From NCBI GenBank assembly GCA_036925085.1, contig JAUPFP010000167.1, positions 51,456 to 115,455 of the forward strand: a stretch of 64,000 nt of DNA, in the 5' to 3' direction. Each line of letters opens with the position of its first letter. The first letter of the stretch is position 1. The notes beneath the pieces are model-generated. The model searched no databases and was not told where the DNA came from. It saw nothing but the letters and a program-made list of their open reading frames with translations. Position numbers and translations under genes: made by a program. Positions 23,301 through 31,694 of this stretch are shown piece after piece. This stretch comes from Brachycybe producta. Its lineage: Eukaryota; Arthropoda; Diplopoda; Playtdesmida; Andrognathidae.

Positions 23301-26300
23301 GAAAAAGATCAAAAAACATCATAAGTATTTGACCTACTACGGTAGGAAACATTTTCCACGGACCAAAACCGCGAAAAAATGTTTTCCGGCCGGGCAGGCA
23401 CCGTGGTACACGGCCAAAGCCGTCCCCAACGGTAATTGCACGATCGGAACCGGCCAAAAACATTTTTGGTCGGTCCGAATTCCGTAATTTTACGTTCGGT
23501 AACTTGGGCTGTGATTTCCACGGTAAATCACCGTAGGAAATCCCGTTTCCACCGTGCATATCCCGTGACCCACGGTAAAAACCGTCCTTCACGGGAATCG
23601 CACGGTCGGAATCGGCCAAACAGGTGTTTGGACCGTCCAAACCTGGCACCGACAATTCAGGCTCCTTGGGGAGTGGTTTACACGGACAACTACCGTGCAA
23701 AACCACTTTCCGTCCGTTAGAACACCGAGGATCACGGTCGAAACCATTTTCCACGGTGGTTTCACGGACAGAACCGTGCAAAAACACCTTTTCACCGTCT
23801 AAACTCCGTAGAACTTGGTCTCCACCAAGTCCCACGGTGTTCTGACGGTAAAACACCGTGTTATGCACGGCCCCATCAGCGGTAGCATCACCGTCAAAAT
23901 TGTTACGGTGATGCCTCCACCAAAACCACGTGTTCAAGCGGTCAATGACCGCTTGACACACCCAACAGCAATAAAAAAATACTGCCAAAGGGCAGGAAAA
24001 GGAAATTCCCCTTTGGGGACTTACTTTGTTTTTTGTAGCATCCAATAAGCCTGAGTTTTTGCCGTTTTTTCGGTGAACTTTTCGTTTTTTAACCAAATTA
24101 GCGGCAAACGACCGTCTAAATTTTAATTTAAAGGCAAGATGGCGTTTAGCCGCTAATTTCACCGGAGGAACGGCTAACAGCGGCGGCTTGGCGGCTGAAA
24201 CATCATTAGCCGCCTCCATTGCTGTTACCATAGAGATTCTACCGTCGTCTGCCACAATAGGAGCAGATACACGGCATGAATCTTTATGGAAAGACTCAGG
24301 AGAGAGATCTTTAGGAGAAATCACTGCTGCAGACTCCTCTTCGAGTTTGCAGCTGGGAATTGTGGATTTCTCCACCCAGCTCCCCCTGGACAACCGCCAT
24401 CTGTCCGTGACAGACAGGCGGCGCCCAGTCCAGGGGTCACTGCGCTCCCAATCTTTATTTCCCCAATTCAGGTCATCATCCCACAACAGAGAATGACCTG
24501 CTCTCTCCCACCAGGACAGGGACTTCCAAAGTCCCCGCACCACCCTGGTGCCCATTGGAGCTCCAGAGGAAGCTTGCATAACCTCAAAGGCCCTGGGTTT
24601 CCTCGGACGGAGGTAATACCGGGGCCGAGGTGCTTCCTCTGCCTCAGAGTCAGACGACTCCACCACCAAGCTAGGCTGGCCAGAAGGTCCTGGAGAGATA
24701 TCATCCCTCCTTTCACTTCTAGCTGACCCAGACTCAGCATCACTGGACCCTTCAGAGTTCGATGAGGTTTCAGAGCCACCTAGGCCATCTTCCTCACGAA
24801 CCCCACATGTGGGAATGTACGGCTTCAAGTTATCAACGTGAAACCGGTCCCGCACCTTCCGACCATACCCATCTACGAATTCTATCTCGTAGACTAGGTC
24901 GGAAACCTGCCGGACCACCGTACCCAGTTCAGCCTTGTAAGCGAAATTCCACTTCTTGGCTTGACCGAGCTTCCCAGCCATATCCCTTATCCAGACCTTA
25001 TTACCAGGCTGGTATCGGGGTGGCTCCACCCGGCCGGCGTCATACCGACTCTTCTGTCTTCTTTGAGCGGCCGCCAAATTTTGACGAGCACGCTCTTCCA
25101 CGGCTTGCTGGTCGGGCAAGTCGCGGACCGGACCGTTAGGGAGGAGATTGTCAATCCCCAACCTAGGCTCACGACCAAACAACAATTGGTACGGAGACAC
25201 TTCTGTGCTCTCCTGCACCGCAGTGTTGTAGGCCCACACGGCGGGCCGCAATTTCTCCCACCAATCACGTTGGTCCTTGAGGGGATCAAGGTAACGCTTG
25301 ATGGTTTCCATCACGGTCTTGTTCGTACGCTCCGTAAGCCCATTAGCTTGCGGATGGTACGCCGTCGTGAAGTGCTGCGCTATATTATAGCGCTCCCGGA
25401 ACTTTCGCAAAATCTTGCTACAGAACTGGGATCCACGATCCGAGATGAGAGTAGTCGGAGTGCCATACACCGACAAGATCTCATCTTTCAGAAACTTGAC
25501 AACACAAGCGGCCGTAGCCCTTCGTACTGCCTTTGCCACGCCGTACCGGGTGAAGTAGTCCACCATAATTAATACATATGTGACTCCACCCACGGACGCG
25601 GGAAAAGGCCCAACGAAGTCCATTCCCCAGGCATGAACCGGGTACTCAGGAACTATGGGTTGCAAGAATCCTTGAGCTCTTGCGAACTGTCGTACTCTCT
25701 GACACACTAAGCATGACTTAACATACTCCACCGTGTCACGTTTCATACCTAACCAGTAGAAACGAGTACGCATACGTTGGTAGGTCTTGTACACTCCGAA
25801 GTGACCAGCTTCGGAGCTATCGTGCAACTTCCGCAAGCAGAAGGCTTGACACGACCTCGGCACAACCAACACAGTTCTAGTGCGATCCTGGATGGATTTG
25901 ATGGCATACAACAACTTGTCTGCCACCACGAACTTGAACCTTAAGTCCGAGTCGGGGTCGGTGGAGAGCTCACGCTCCACCTTGGAGCACCAACTGTCGT
26001 TGGCCTGCTCCATTACCCAATCCACCTCAGACCGGATCCGGTAAATCACCTCACCCACGTCGGCTTCGACGTGTTCAGGCAAAGAAGGATCAACAACTTC
26101 ATTCACCGGATACCGACTCAGACAGTCAGCATCCTCGTGAAGTTTCCCCTTCTTGAACTGAATCTTATACCGGTACTCCTGCAACTGCATTTGCCAACGC
26201 CCCAACCTGCCTTGCAGGTTTTTGGCAGTCTGCAAATGACAGAGCGCATGGTGATCTGTGACGATCACAAAGTCCCGGTTAAAGATGTAAGGTCGGAATT

Positions 26301-28956
26301 TACCCACGGCAAACATGATCGCCAAGCATTCCTGCTCGGTGACACTATACCGTGTTTCCGGTCCCTTCATGAGCCGGCTAGCGTAGGCCAGAACCCGAGG
26401 AGCCTTGTCCTCAGGTAACTTCTGGTATACTACGACACCTAGACCGTACCCACTAGCATCGGTGTGAATTAACACCTCACCACGTGGATCATACATGGTG
26501 AGCACCGGTGCCTCGGTTAAAAATGCCTTTAACCGTTCGAAAGCTAGACCACACTGTTCCGACCAATCAAAGGACGCATCCTTCCTGGTCAGATCATGCA
26601 GTGGTCTTGCGATCTTAGCAAAGTCCTTGATGAACCTACGGTAGTAGCCGGCCAGTCCAAGAAAACTTCGGACGGCGGTCACCGTTGTAGGGACATCGAA
26701 CTCCTCGACTGCTCTTACGAGTCCCGGGTCCGGAGCAACTCCCTCGGCACTCACAATGTGACCGAGATATTTGACTTTGTCAAAACCGAAGAAACACTTC
26801 TTCGGCTGGAGTTTCAGCTCCGCCCCTCGTAACAGTCTCAGGACGGTACTCAAGCGTTCAAGAAACTGCTCAAAGGTGTTCCCAAAGACGATAATATCGT
26901 CTAGGTACACCAAGCAGCTCTCCCACTTGTGTCCCGCCAACAAGAGGTCTAACGCTCTTTGCATCGTGGCAGGAGCATTACAGAGTCCGAAAGGCATTTT
27001 CCGAAACTCAAATAGACCTTGAGAGCAAATGAATGCTGTCTTCTCAATGTCTTGCTCCGCCATCCTGACCTGCCAGTAACCACTAGCAAGGTCTAAGGTT
27101 GCGAAATACTTCGCTCCAGCAAGTGAATCGAGGGCATCATCGATGCGAGGTAACGGGTACTGATCCGCCTTAGTTTGGGCATTCAGTCGCCGATAGTCCA
27201 CGCAAAAACGAAAGCCACCATCCTTCTTGCGAACAAGCAAGATAGGGCTCGCGTAAGGACTATGCGAAGGTTGGATTACCCCTGCATCCAACATCTTCGC
27301 TACCTCTTCTCTCTCGATTGCACGAGCCGCCGGAGCGGTTCTCCGCAAACCTTCACGCACAGGAGGTAGCCCACCGGTATCAATAGTGTGCTCGACGAGC
27401 GGGGTTTCCCCCAGCTCTGTATAATCGAACGCAAAATGATCACGGCGTTCTAGCAGGAACTCCCGAAGCTGTGCCGCCTCATAAGGCTTCAGACTAGGTC
27501 CGATTTTAAGGCACTCTTCGAGAGTGGGCTTGACTTCCGCATTGAGGATCCGGCGACCTTTCTTGGTTGCCCCTCTCAACTTAGGCGGAAGCCCCCCTGA
27601 TCGACCATCTCCATGAGTGGGGTCTCCCCCTCTCAACTTAGATGGAACGTCCAGTCCCACCACTAGGGCTGCCTCCACAGCTTGAGCTGTCGCCACACCC
27701 TCCCCTGTTTCCAGGGCAATGGGTACGTCGGCGACGTTCTCAAGCCAAATGTCGTAAGAGCCTTCCTCTGTGGCTTCGGCAATTCCTGCCACTGCCAACA
27801 GACCACGGCCTCCTAAGGCTTTACGATGGGGCTCAACGAGAAGCAGCTGTCCAGGGCCAGCATGCTCTATCAAGCTCACGGAAACTACCTTCCGCTCATG
27901 AGCTGATAACCATACATTCTGCAATAGTCGCAGGGAACAAACTTCCCCGCTCCTAATTGGAGAACTGGTCTCGGCAAGCGTGGGTGACACGATGTCAACC
28001 CACCCATCCACCTTTTCAGGCTCCGCAGGCATACCTTCCGGGAACCCGAAAGGAGGGAGTAGCACCGGCTCCACAGAATCGTGAAGCCTCGCCAACGCCT
28101 CCAATACAGAGCTCGGAAGTTGTACCGAAGTACCCTGCGCAGCCTGAACGGCCAGTGCGGCATGAAGAGCATCTGGATGTGCATTCCAGATGTCTTCCCG
28201 GAAATAAACTTTCCGGCTCACGACGTCCAACATTAACCCAAACCGGGAAGCCAGGTCAACACCTATTACGGCTTCCCCTTCACCCTCAATGAGGAGAAGA
28301 TGGGTATGTATGGACCGTCCGTGGATTGACATGTCCACGTACATGACTCCTTCTATCTTGATGGAGTACCCGCTCATGCCCGTCAGGAATGAGGGGAGGC
28401 TAACCTCCTGCACCGGTAACTCCATCTCCCGTGCCACCGACATGCTCATTACCGATACTTCGGCACCGGTGTCGACGATCGACTCAACCAGCCGACCATC
28501 CATCGACACCAGAACACGCGGTGCCCCACGCAAGTAAGCACGGCTCTGTAATTCCGGAATGGGCAACCGTCGTTGCCCGACATTACTTCTCTGAGCCTCA
28601 TCCGGTCGTACCGGATGCTCAGGGGCCTGGCTTCCAGTCTCCACACCAGGAGACCCACCAGGCCTGGGCGACAGCATAGGCGCACCAACGCTCGAAGCCC
28701 TCGTAATGCCTGTACCATTCGGACCTTCCTCCCCCTCATCAGGGAAGAAAGGTGCCACCCAGCTCTCCAGCCGGGCAAGCGCAGCTTCCAGTGTGGGGCT
28801 TGGCTCCTGAAATACCCACTGGGTAATTTCTGGGTCCGCAGACCTAGCCAGAGGCACCCCTGCGTCATGCAGGATACCCACATATCTGGAGACTGCCCGA
28901 AGGTACGCTCCTTCCTTACTTCGCCGGCTTTGCCGGGCACCTGAGTTTTCAAGCAT
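20359..28956 (-). CDS. pol: Pol polyprotein (PR-RT-RH-IN) with long post-integrase region
   Basis: A 2,865-residue open frame from its first in-frame ATG; translation may instead enter by frameshift from gag. Aspartic protease: DTGA at residues 162-165. Reverse transcriptase about 545-760, with YPLPRIDDAL, FATLDLASGYWQ and the catalytic YLDD at 684-687. RNase H about 820-945, with D833, E874/E876 and D901. Integrase zinc domain H1045-H1052-C1082-C1085, and catalytic core D1113, D1173, E1209 (35 residues between the last two, DD35E). A GPY/F-like C-terminal module ends about 1381. This order places it in Ty3/Gypsy (Metaviridae). Residues 1382-2865 have no domain I recognise and are described separately. 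No chromodomain was seen. The frame lies 17 bp after the gag stop. Confidence 0.92.
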   Translation of the reverse strand: MLENSGARQSRRSKEGAYLRAVSRYVGILHDAGVPLARSADPEITQWVFQEPSPTLEAALARLESWVAPFFPDEGEEGPNGTGITRASSVGAPMLSPRPGGSPGVETGSQAPEHPVRPDEAQRSNVGQRRLPIPELQSRAYLRGAPRVLVSMDGRLVESIVDTGAEVSVMSMSVAREMELPVQEVSLPSFLTGMSGYSIKIEGVMYVDMSIHGRSIHTHLLLIEGEGEAVIGVDLASRFGLMLDVVSRKVYFREDIWNAHPDALHAALAVQAAQGTSVQLPSSVLEALARLHDSVEPVLLPPFGFPEGMPAEPEKVDGWVDIVSPTLAETSSPIRSGEVCSLRLLQNVWLSAHERKVVSVSLIEHAGPGQLLLVEPHRKALGGRGLLAVAGIAEATEEGSYDIWLENVADVPIALETGEGVATAQAVEAALVVGLDVPSKLRGGDPTHGDGRSGGLPPKLRGATKKGRRILNAEVKPTLEECLKIGPSLKPYEAAQLREFLLERRDHFAFDYTELGETPLVEHTIDTGGLPPVREGLRRTAPAARAIEREEVAKMLDAGVIQPSHSPYASPILLVRKKDGGFRFCVDYRRLNAQTKADQYPLPRIDDALDSLAGAKYFATLDLASGYWQVRMAEQDIEKTAFICSQGLFEFRKMPFGLCNAPATMQRALDLLLAGHKWESCLVYLDDIIVFGNTFEQFLERLSTVLRLLRGAELKLQPKKCFFGFDKVKYLGHIVSAEGVAPDPGLVRAVEEFDVPTTVTAVRSFLGLAGYYRRFIKDFAKIARPLHDLTRKDASFDWSEQCGLAFERLKAFLTEAPVLTMYDPRGEVLIHTDASGYGLGVVVYQKLPEDKAPRVLAYASRLMKGPETRYSVTEQECLAIMFAVGKFRPYIFNRDFVIVTDHHALCHLQTAKNLQGRLGRWQMQLQEYRYKIQFKKGKLHEDADCLSRYPVNEVVDPSLPEHVEADVGEVIYRIRSEVDWVMEQANDSWCSKVERELSTDPDSDLRFKFVVADKLLYAIKSIQDRTRTVLVVPRSCQAFCLRKLHDSSEAGHFGVYKTYQRMRTRFYWLGMKRDTVEYVKSCLVCQRVRQFARAQGFLQPIVPEYPVHAWGMDFVGPFPASVGGVTYVLIMVDYFTRYGVAKAVRRATAACVVKFLKDEILSVYGTPTTLISDRGSQFCSKILRKFRERYNIAQHFTTAYHPQANGLTERTNKTVMETIKRYLDPLKDQRDWWEKLRPAVWAYNTAVQESTEVSPYQLLFGREPRLGIDNLLPNGPVRDLPDQQAVEERARQNLAAAQRRQKSRYDAGRVEPPRYQPGNKVWIRDMAGKLGQAKKWNFAYKAELGTVVRQVSDLVYEIEFVDGYGRKVRDRFHVDNLKPYIPTCGVREEDGLGGSETSSNSEGSSDAESGSARSERRDDISPGPSGQPSLVVESSDSEAEEAPRPRYYLRPRKPRAFEVMQASSGAPMGTRVVRGLWKSLSWWERAGHSLLWDDDLNWGNKDWERSDPWTGRRLSVTDRWRLSRGSWVEKSTIPSCKLEEESAAVISPKDLSPESFHKDSCRVSAPIVADDGRISMVTAMEAANDVSAAKPPLLAVPPVKLAAKRHLAFKLKFRRSFAANLVKKRKVHRKNGKNSGLLDATKNKVSPQRGISFSCPLAVFFYCCWVCQAVIDRLNTWFWWRHHRNNFDGDATADGAVHNTVFYRQNTVGLGGDQVLRSLDGEKVFLHGSVRETTVENGFDRDPRCSNGRKVVLHGSCPCKPLPKEPELSVPGLDGPNTCLADSDRAIPVKDGFYRGSRDMHGGNGISYGDLPWKSQPKLPNVKLRNSDRPKMFLAGSDRAITVGDGFGRVPRCLPGRKTFFRGFGPWKMFPTVVGQILMMFFDLFQVATAEKEDTGGGGSGSSSLSSLHPGDAELLESDAACSPDSLGRAIADLADGGPLGLLLADDAVVTQPSPRTPLYYGSVWGRLTPPPTVGSPRATIRLGAMEIPAVGEPVRASTPVEEVATGLAATSLTKCDPPADQGRLELASLAEGSRDASLGGTLVIDTEAEMDTLEDDVVPVSRRWRGQRILSSEDSSESEGRGSGSLGKRSVTGSQEGTPARKGSPIPVDPVGETEAACLERQDEAAQYQSASGGFLASDGKRYFVGEYPTQQFRKDGSKSKKKSGAARYTARMKALAKREAQLERTKAALAKFTPAVGLLPVSPAHPEGAAGAAWPVGQPPVSGPTEAEAGCSSWQSATPKRDRRAEKKANQPSPPAPRKSTRASGGGGQGQKRPRPFTPPLASNPVGKKAKTSRGGPAGFPKGKWSQEDRLRYHQAQAARCAALVQRDKKAAHRREFELQASQFPPLREADARDPLSTGEPPVGVGATPIPSAATAAGQQRIAQRGAIQAAKAPHQGAAVKPVGGKGQPTLAPEKRDLPRDGKGRFVATRASSTVGSATGTSSKTSTASARKSATSKSGQSKGANHPPKTDRPGKPASHGASSSQHGEPSSHDKKKKKKKKKKGKKAHHEKKGGPKASTRVSQGTGGGGSIRTEEEESRHGATVSAGSQPHHTRHSRTARMDDRSMRDVVLGIPSSSPKVVAVPNLLVRSVGTLHRVSSPLPSGGGSPAGKNDVPAKRGPVPSVGRTPFSPGPDDGVFAALGPEERAKSPEPEGEGRRFGAEPPYSEGEVFLNNRLGLWQDQPGMEGYQYHGYYRLGEPLPVPWTPSLPSFAMRYVLAFGSTDYPVLLVVNPVRRCFAVLDVVGTGAGLVRIAQLAAPYVQRLLGCDLEGMVGEFVTHPLRGSVSDPAAALVDLLTSRTLRQSPQLDTLAVEAFRQQEVLRLRGTDFDVGLGWRNTRMCSWWIRRWMSEWMVAPMNPPPKKSV
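20362..24815 (-). other. Post-integrase region of pol, ~1,485 residues, function unknown
   Basis: Seen in order: an acidic/Ser stretch and a basic patch (about residues 1390-1470); a short hydrophobic stretch, PLAVFFYCCWVCQAVI, near 1656-1671; a tandem 54-residue repeat (about 1720-1867); Gly/Ser/Pro/Lys-rich low-complexity sequence with a run of about eleven lysines near 2490; and a more globular-looking end (about 2665-2865, with VLLVVNPVRRCFAVLDVV and several Trp). Retroelements of this family sometimes carry an extra gene in this position. Here it stays in the pol frame, so it may be a polyprotein extension, a separately spliced product, or several units. I do not recognise a family. Confidence 0.7.
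23350..23840 (-). repeat. Tandem 54-residue (162-nt) repeat inside pol
   Basis: Three successive units align at the protein level: VFLHGSVRETTVENGF, TCLADSDRAIPVKDGF and MFLAGSDRAITVGDGF, each followed by a Gly/Arg-rich half ending near CPCK, LPWK or GPWK. The unit length is 54 residues, and the third unit is incomplete. The DNA is full of ACGGT/ACCGT/CACGG words and short inverted repeats, like the leader at 30.9-31.6 kb. The stretch may therefore have come from the same kind of repeat, with the open frame a by-product. Confidence 0.65.
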
Positions 28957-28958
28957 TA

Positions 28959-29004
28959 CCGGTCGTCTGCAGCTCAGTTCTGCAGGGACCGGCGCCGGTT
29001 TAAC
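28959..29004 (-). promoter_or_regulatory. Candidate -1 ribosomal frameshift signal at the gag/pol junction
   Basis: In element sense the heptamer GTTAAAC (28998-29004) lies in the gag frame as G-TTA-AAC, matching the X-XXY-YYZ slippery form. Five bases later a strong stem-loop begins (28959-28992). Its outer arms are CCGGTC/GACCGG, its inner arms CTGCAG/CTGCAG, with a 1-2 nt internal loop and a 7-nt loop. The gag stop lies in the loop region. Pol is in the -1 frame and is open across this stretch. Frameshifting between gag and pol is a known strategy in Ty3/Gypsy elements. No activity is shown here. Confidence 0.7.
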
Positions 29005-30854
29005 GAGGGCGGGCCCTCGTTTCTGGCAACAGGTAGATAGAACATCTGTCCATCAATGACGGTGGACAGATACTCCCGGCCCTGCAGTACAACGGGTGCT
29101 AGACCCGGCAGGTACTGCACCACTGGGCTTTCGCCCGGTGGTACTCGAGCAACCTGTCCTTGGGCAACTGCCCTCGGACAGTCCTTCCTAAGGTGACCCA
29201 TTTGGTTACACCGAAAGCATGGACCTGGTTGCCTACGAGTAGGACCTCCACCTCCAGCCGTTTGGCTGGAACTTGACGGGGCTGCTGTGGACTTATTTCC
29301 ACCCTGGCTCTGCCGCTTCGTCTTTCTTCCCTTCTGCCCTCCGGTCTTGCCAGTAGCTCCGTCCGATTTGGACGGTGCCGCTGCCTTCACACCCGAAGAG
29401 GTAGAAGTAGACGTAGCAGAGCTCTTGGGCTTTGCCACAGCACCAGAGACCTTGGCCGCAGCCTGAGTCCCTGGTACCGTCAAGGTACGGGCAGGTAACG
29501 CTCCCGCCGTAAGCATGTCGGCCTCGACCAACATTGCCTCGGTGGTAAAGTCCCTGACCGTCTCAGCTTTTGATCCCCAGAGAGGTCTGAGAATCTCCGG
29601 CTGCAGTTTCTTCTTGTACCGGAGGAGTCGACAAGACTCATCCTCACCAGGAGAAACTCGTTCTGCTAGCTCAACAAAGCGCCAGTAGAACGCCTGGAGT
29701 GATTCCGCAGGCCCTTGCTTCATGGCCTCGAAACGGTCAAAACAGGCCTGAGCCTGATTCTTCGTCCCAAAGCGGTGAAGCATAGCCTGCCTCAACTCCG
29801 GCCAGGTCAGGTTCGGCTTGAACTCCACCAAACAGGCGTAATGTTCCTCTGCCGGACCATCGAGCAGGTACGTAAAGAAACTGCACCTGGCCTCATCCGT
29901 CCAGCGCTGAGCCCGAGCTTTGGCTTCGAACTGCCGGAGAAAAGGCGTAATGTCCTCTCGTCCATCATACCGTATGAACGAGTGAACTGGGTTAAAAAAC
30001 CCAAACGCCTGAATCTCCGACGGGACAGCCGGCGCAGGCGTCCACGGCGCGGTACTTACCCGCCGTGGTGCCCTGCCCCGGTTCCCCGAAGTCTCAGCAT
30101 CGGATTCAGCATCCTCGGGTTCCACCAAGTGGACCCGTGGTCGCTGAACGGGCGGAGGAACTCCCCGACCACCTCCCGTAGGAGCGGTCCGAGTTCCTCC
30201 ACCGGGAGGCATTCGCCTGGCCGGAGCCGGCGGCACCTCCCTACCTGCACCTTCCCGGTGCACGGGCGACGGTGTGAACCGAGGTTGCGACCGATGGAGC
30301 CGCCCGATCCCTGGGGAAAGATGACCCTGCCATCGCAGTTCATCAATCCCCCTGGCAACCTCACGGAGCTCCTCCTCAGTCATCGACGCCAACCATGACG
30401 TCGTGTTCACTGAGGGTGGCCCCGGGGTCCCTACCACCTCTCCCGCTAAGGGATTACCTCCACGTCCAACCGGACGGGAGGCAGTGGAGGTTAACAGGCC
30501 GGCCATAGGCCGTACGCCTGTCCCAGTTGGGGTCGGTGACCCTCCATCACCACCGTCTCCCGGTGCTCCACCGGAGGCAGTGTCCCGACGGTGCGTCCGC
30601 ACCGTCACAAAGCCTCCAGCCGGAGGTTGGTCCGTAGAGACAATTTCTACGACACCTTCCTCCGTGGAGTCACCGGGTGCGTTCCCGCCAACAGCACCCT
30701 CAACAGGGTGCCGCCCCTCCGGCCGCCTTCCACGGCCGACGGTGCGGGAACGCAACTCCAATCCTTCCAACAAACTGCTTCCCCGACCAGACATCGGGAA
30801 ACCAGGGTCTTGGCCGATTTCGTCCGTGCGAACACGGGCAAAACTGGCCACCAC
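28974..30854 (-). CDS. gag: Gag polyprotein of the Ty3/Gypsy element
   Basis: A 626-residue open frame encodes the structural protein that would form the cytoplasmic virus-like particle. Residues 1-280 are Gly/Pro/Arg-rich and probably disordered. About 285-445 form a retrotransposon Gag capsid-like region (hydrophobic and aromatic-rich, with FLRQFEAKARAQRW, then TWPELRQAMLHRFG and SLQAFYWRFVELAERV). About 465-540 is a Ser/Lys/Gly-rich linker. A CCHC zinc knuckle follows: C546-X2-C549-X4-H554-X4-C559 (CFRCNQMGHLRKDC), a nucleic-acid-binding motif of nucleocapsids. The start is the first in-frame ATG after the hairpin leader. Pol follows in the -1 frame. As part of a mobile element it is annotated as a retroelement gene, not a host gene. 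Confidence 0.9.
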   Translation of the reverse strand: MVASFARVRTDEIGQDPGFPMSGRGSSLLEGLELRSRTVGRGRRPEGRHPVEGAVGGNAPGDSTEEGVVEIVSTDQPPAGGFVTVRTHRRDTASGGAPGDGGDGGSPTPTGTGVRPMAGLLTSTASRPVGRGGNPLAGEVVGTPGPPSVNTTSWLASMTEEELREVARGIDELRWQGHLSPGIGRLHRSQPRFTPSPVHREGAGREVPPAPARRMPPGGGTRTAPTGGGRGVPPPVQRPRVHLVEPEDAESDAETSGNRGRAPRRVSTAPWTPAPAVPSEIQAFGFFNPVHSFIRYDGREDITPFLRQFEAKARAQRWTDEARCSFFTYLLDGPAEEHYACLVEFKPNLTWPELRQAMLHRFGTKNQAQACFDRFEAMKQGPAESLQAFYWRFVELAERVSPGEDESCRLLRYKKKLQPEILRPLWGSKAETVRDFTTEAMLVEADMLTAGALPARTLTVPGTQAAAKVSGAVAKPKSSATSTSTSSGVKAAAPSKSDGATGKTGGQKGRKTKRQSQGGNKSTAAPSSSSQTAGGGGPTRRQPGPCFRCNQMGHLRKDCPRAVAQGQVARVPPGESPVVQYLPGLAPVVLQGREYLSTVIDGQMFYLPVARNEGPPSLNRRRSLQN

Positions 30855-30892
30855 TTGTCGGAAGGAACTCTACCGTAAAAGACGGTGAATTT

Positions 30893-31632
30893 ACGGACAA
30901 GAGTCCGCAAAACACCGACAATTAACGGTAGAACCGTAAACTACCGCAGTTTCACGGACAAAAGTCCGTGTCCCACGGTCAGATTTACGGTGGAGCTCCT
31001 TCTTACCGTTTTCGACCGGTGATATACGGACAACCGTCCGCTATTCACCGTCTAATCGCGGTAACAAGCTCTTTCACCGTCCTAGAACGGAGATACACGG
31101 ACAACGGTCCGTAATCTACCGTCCACCAACGGTGAAACTGACTTCTTACCGTGTTCGAACGGTGATTCACGGACACAAGTCCGTAATCCACCGTCTACTA
31201 ACGGTAAAACTTGACCGTAACCCGGTTTTACCACGGTATCACGGACAACAGTCCGTGTCCCACGGTATCACCGGTAAACCTGGCCGTAGACGGGTTTCCG
31301 CCGCAGTTCCACGGACAAAAGTCCGTGCCCTATGGCGTACTACCTGTCTACCGGACAAGCTACAGTTAAGTTGCCTTTTTACCGGGTTCTACCGGTCCTG
31401 CACGGTAAATCACCGTGCTACCGGTATACTGATGGTAAAAACAACCGTTATCCCGCGTTCGGACGGTCCTGCACGGTCAACCACCGTGCCCACCGTCCTA
31501 CTTACGGATAACCTAGGGCTTTCCCCGGTGACCACCGCGGTATCACGGACAACCGTCCGTGTCCCACGGTCCTTCACCGGACTACTACGCCCTAAGCCGC
31601 GATCGGCCGTAGTTCCGTGGACAAATGTCCAC
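30893..31632 (-). repeat. Leader with about eleven phased hairpins
   Basis: The ~840-bp untranslated stretch between the primer-binding site and gag carries inverted repeats of the type ACGGAC-(4 nt)-GTCCGT or CACGGT-(5 nt)-ACCGTG. They lie near 30894, 30954, 31027, 31098, 31170, 31242, 31312, 31402, 31472, 31546 and 31617. Most spacings are 70-74 bp, with one of 60 and one of 90. The sequence between hairpins is rich in ACGGT/ACCGT words. No long reading frame is evident. The location, upstream of gag, is where packaging, dimerisation or internal ribosome entry elements lie in retroelements, but no function can be read from sequence. Confidence 0.8.
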
Positions 31633-31694
31633 GCCCTACCGGCACCACACGACTCCGGTCAAACCTACCGCACAAGAGAGGCTGGTGGTAGCGC

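Noticed and set aside
23955-24005. Hydrophobic stretch PLAVFFYCCWVCQAVI as a possible envelope-type membrane segment
   Set aside because: It is short, sits in the middle of the pol frame beside repeat-derived sequence, and has no signal peptide, cleavage site or glycoprotein-like surroundings.
24660-24930. Chromodomain after the integrase
   Set aside because: The GPY/F-like module ends at DNLKPYIP and is followed by acidic and Ser-rich sequence. The aromatic cage pattern of a chromodomain was not seen.
20342-28944. Plus-strand and alternative minus-strand frames of 60-376 residues across the pol region
   Set aside because: They are shadows of the 2,865-residue pol frame with no recognisable motifs. 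Antisense genes exist in a few retroelements, but nothing here supports one.
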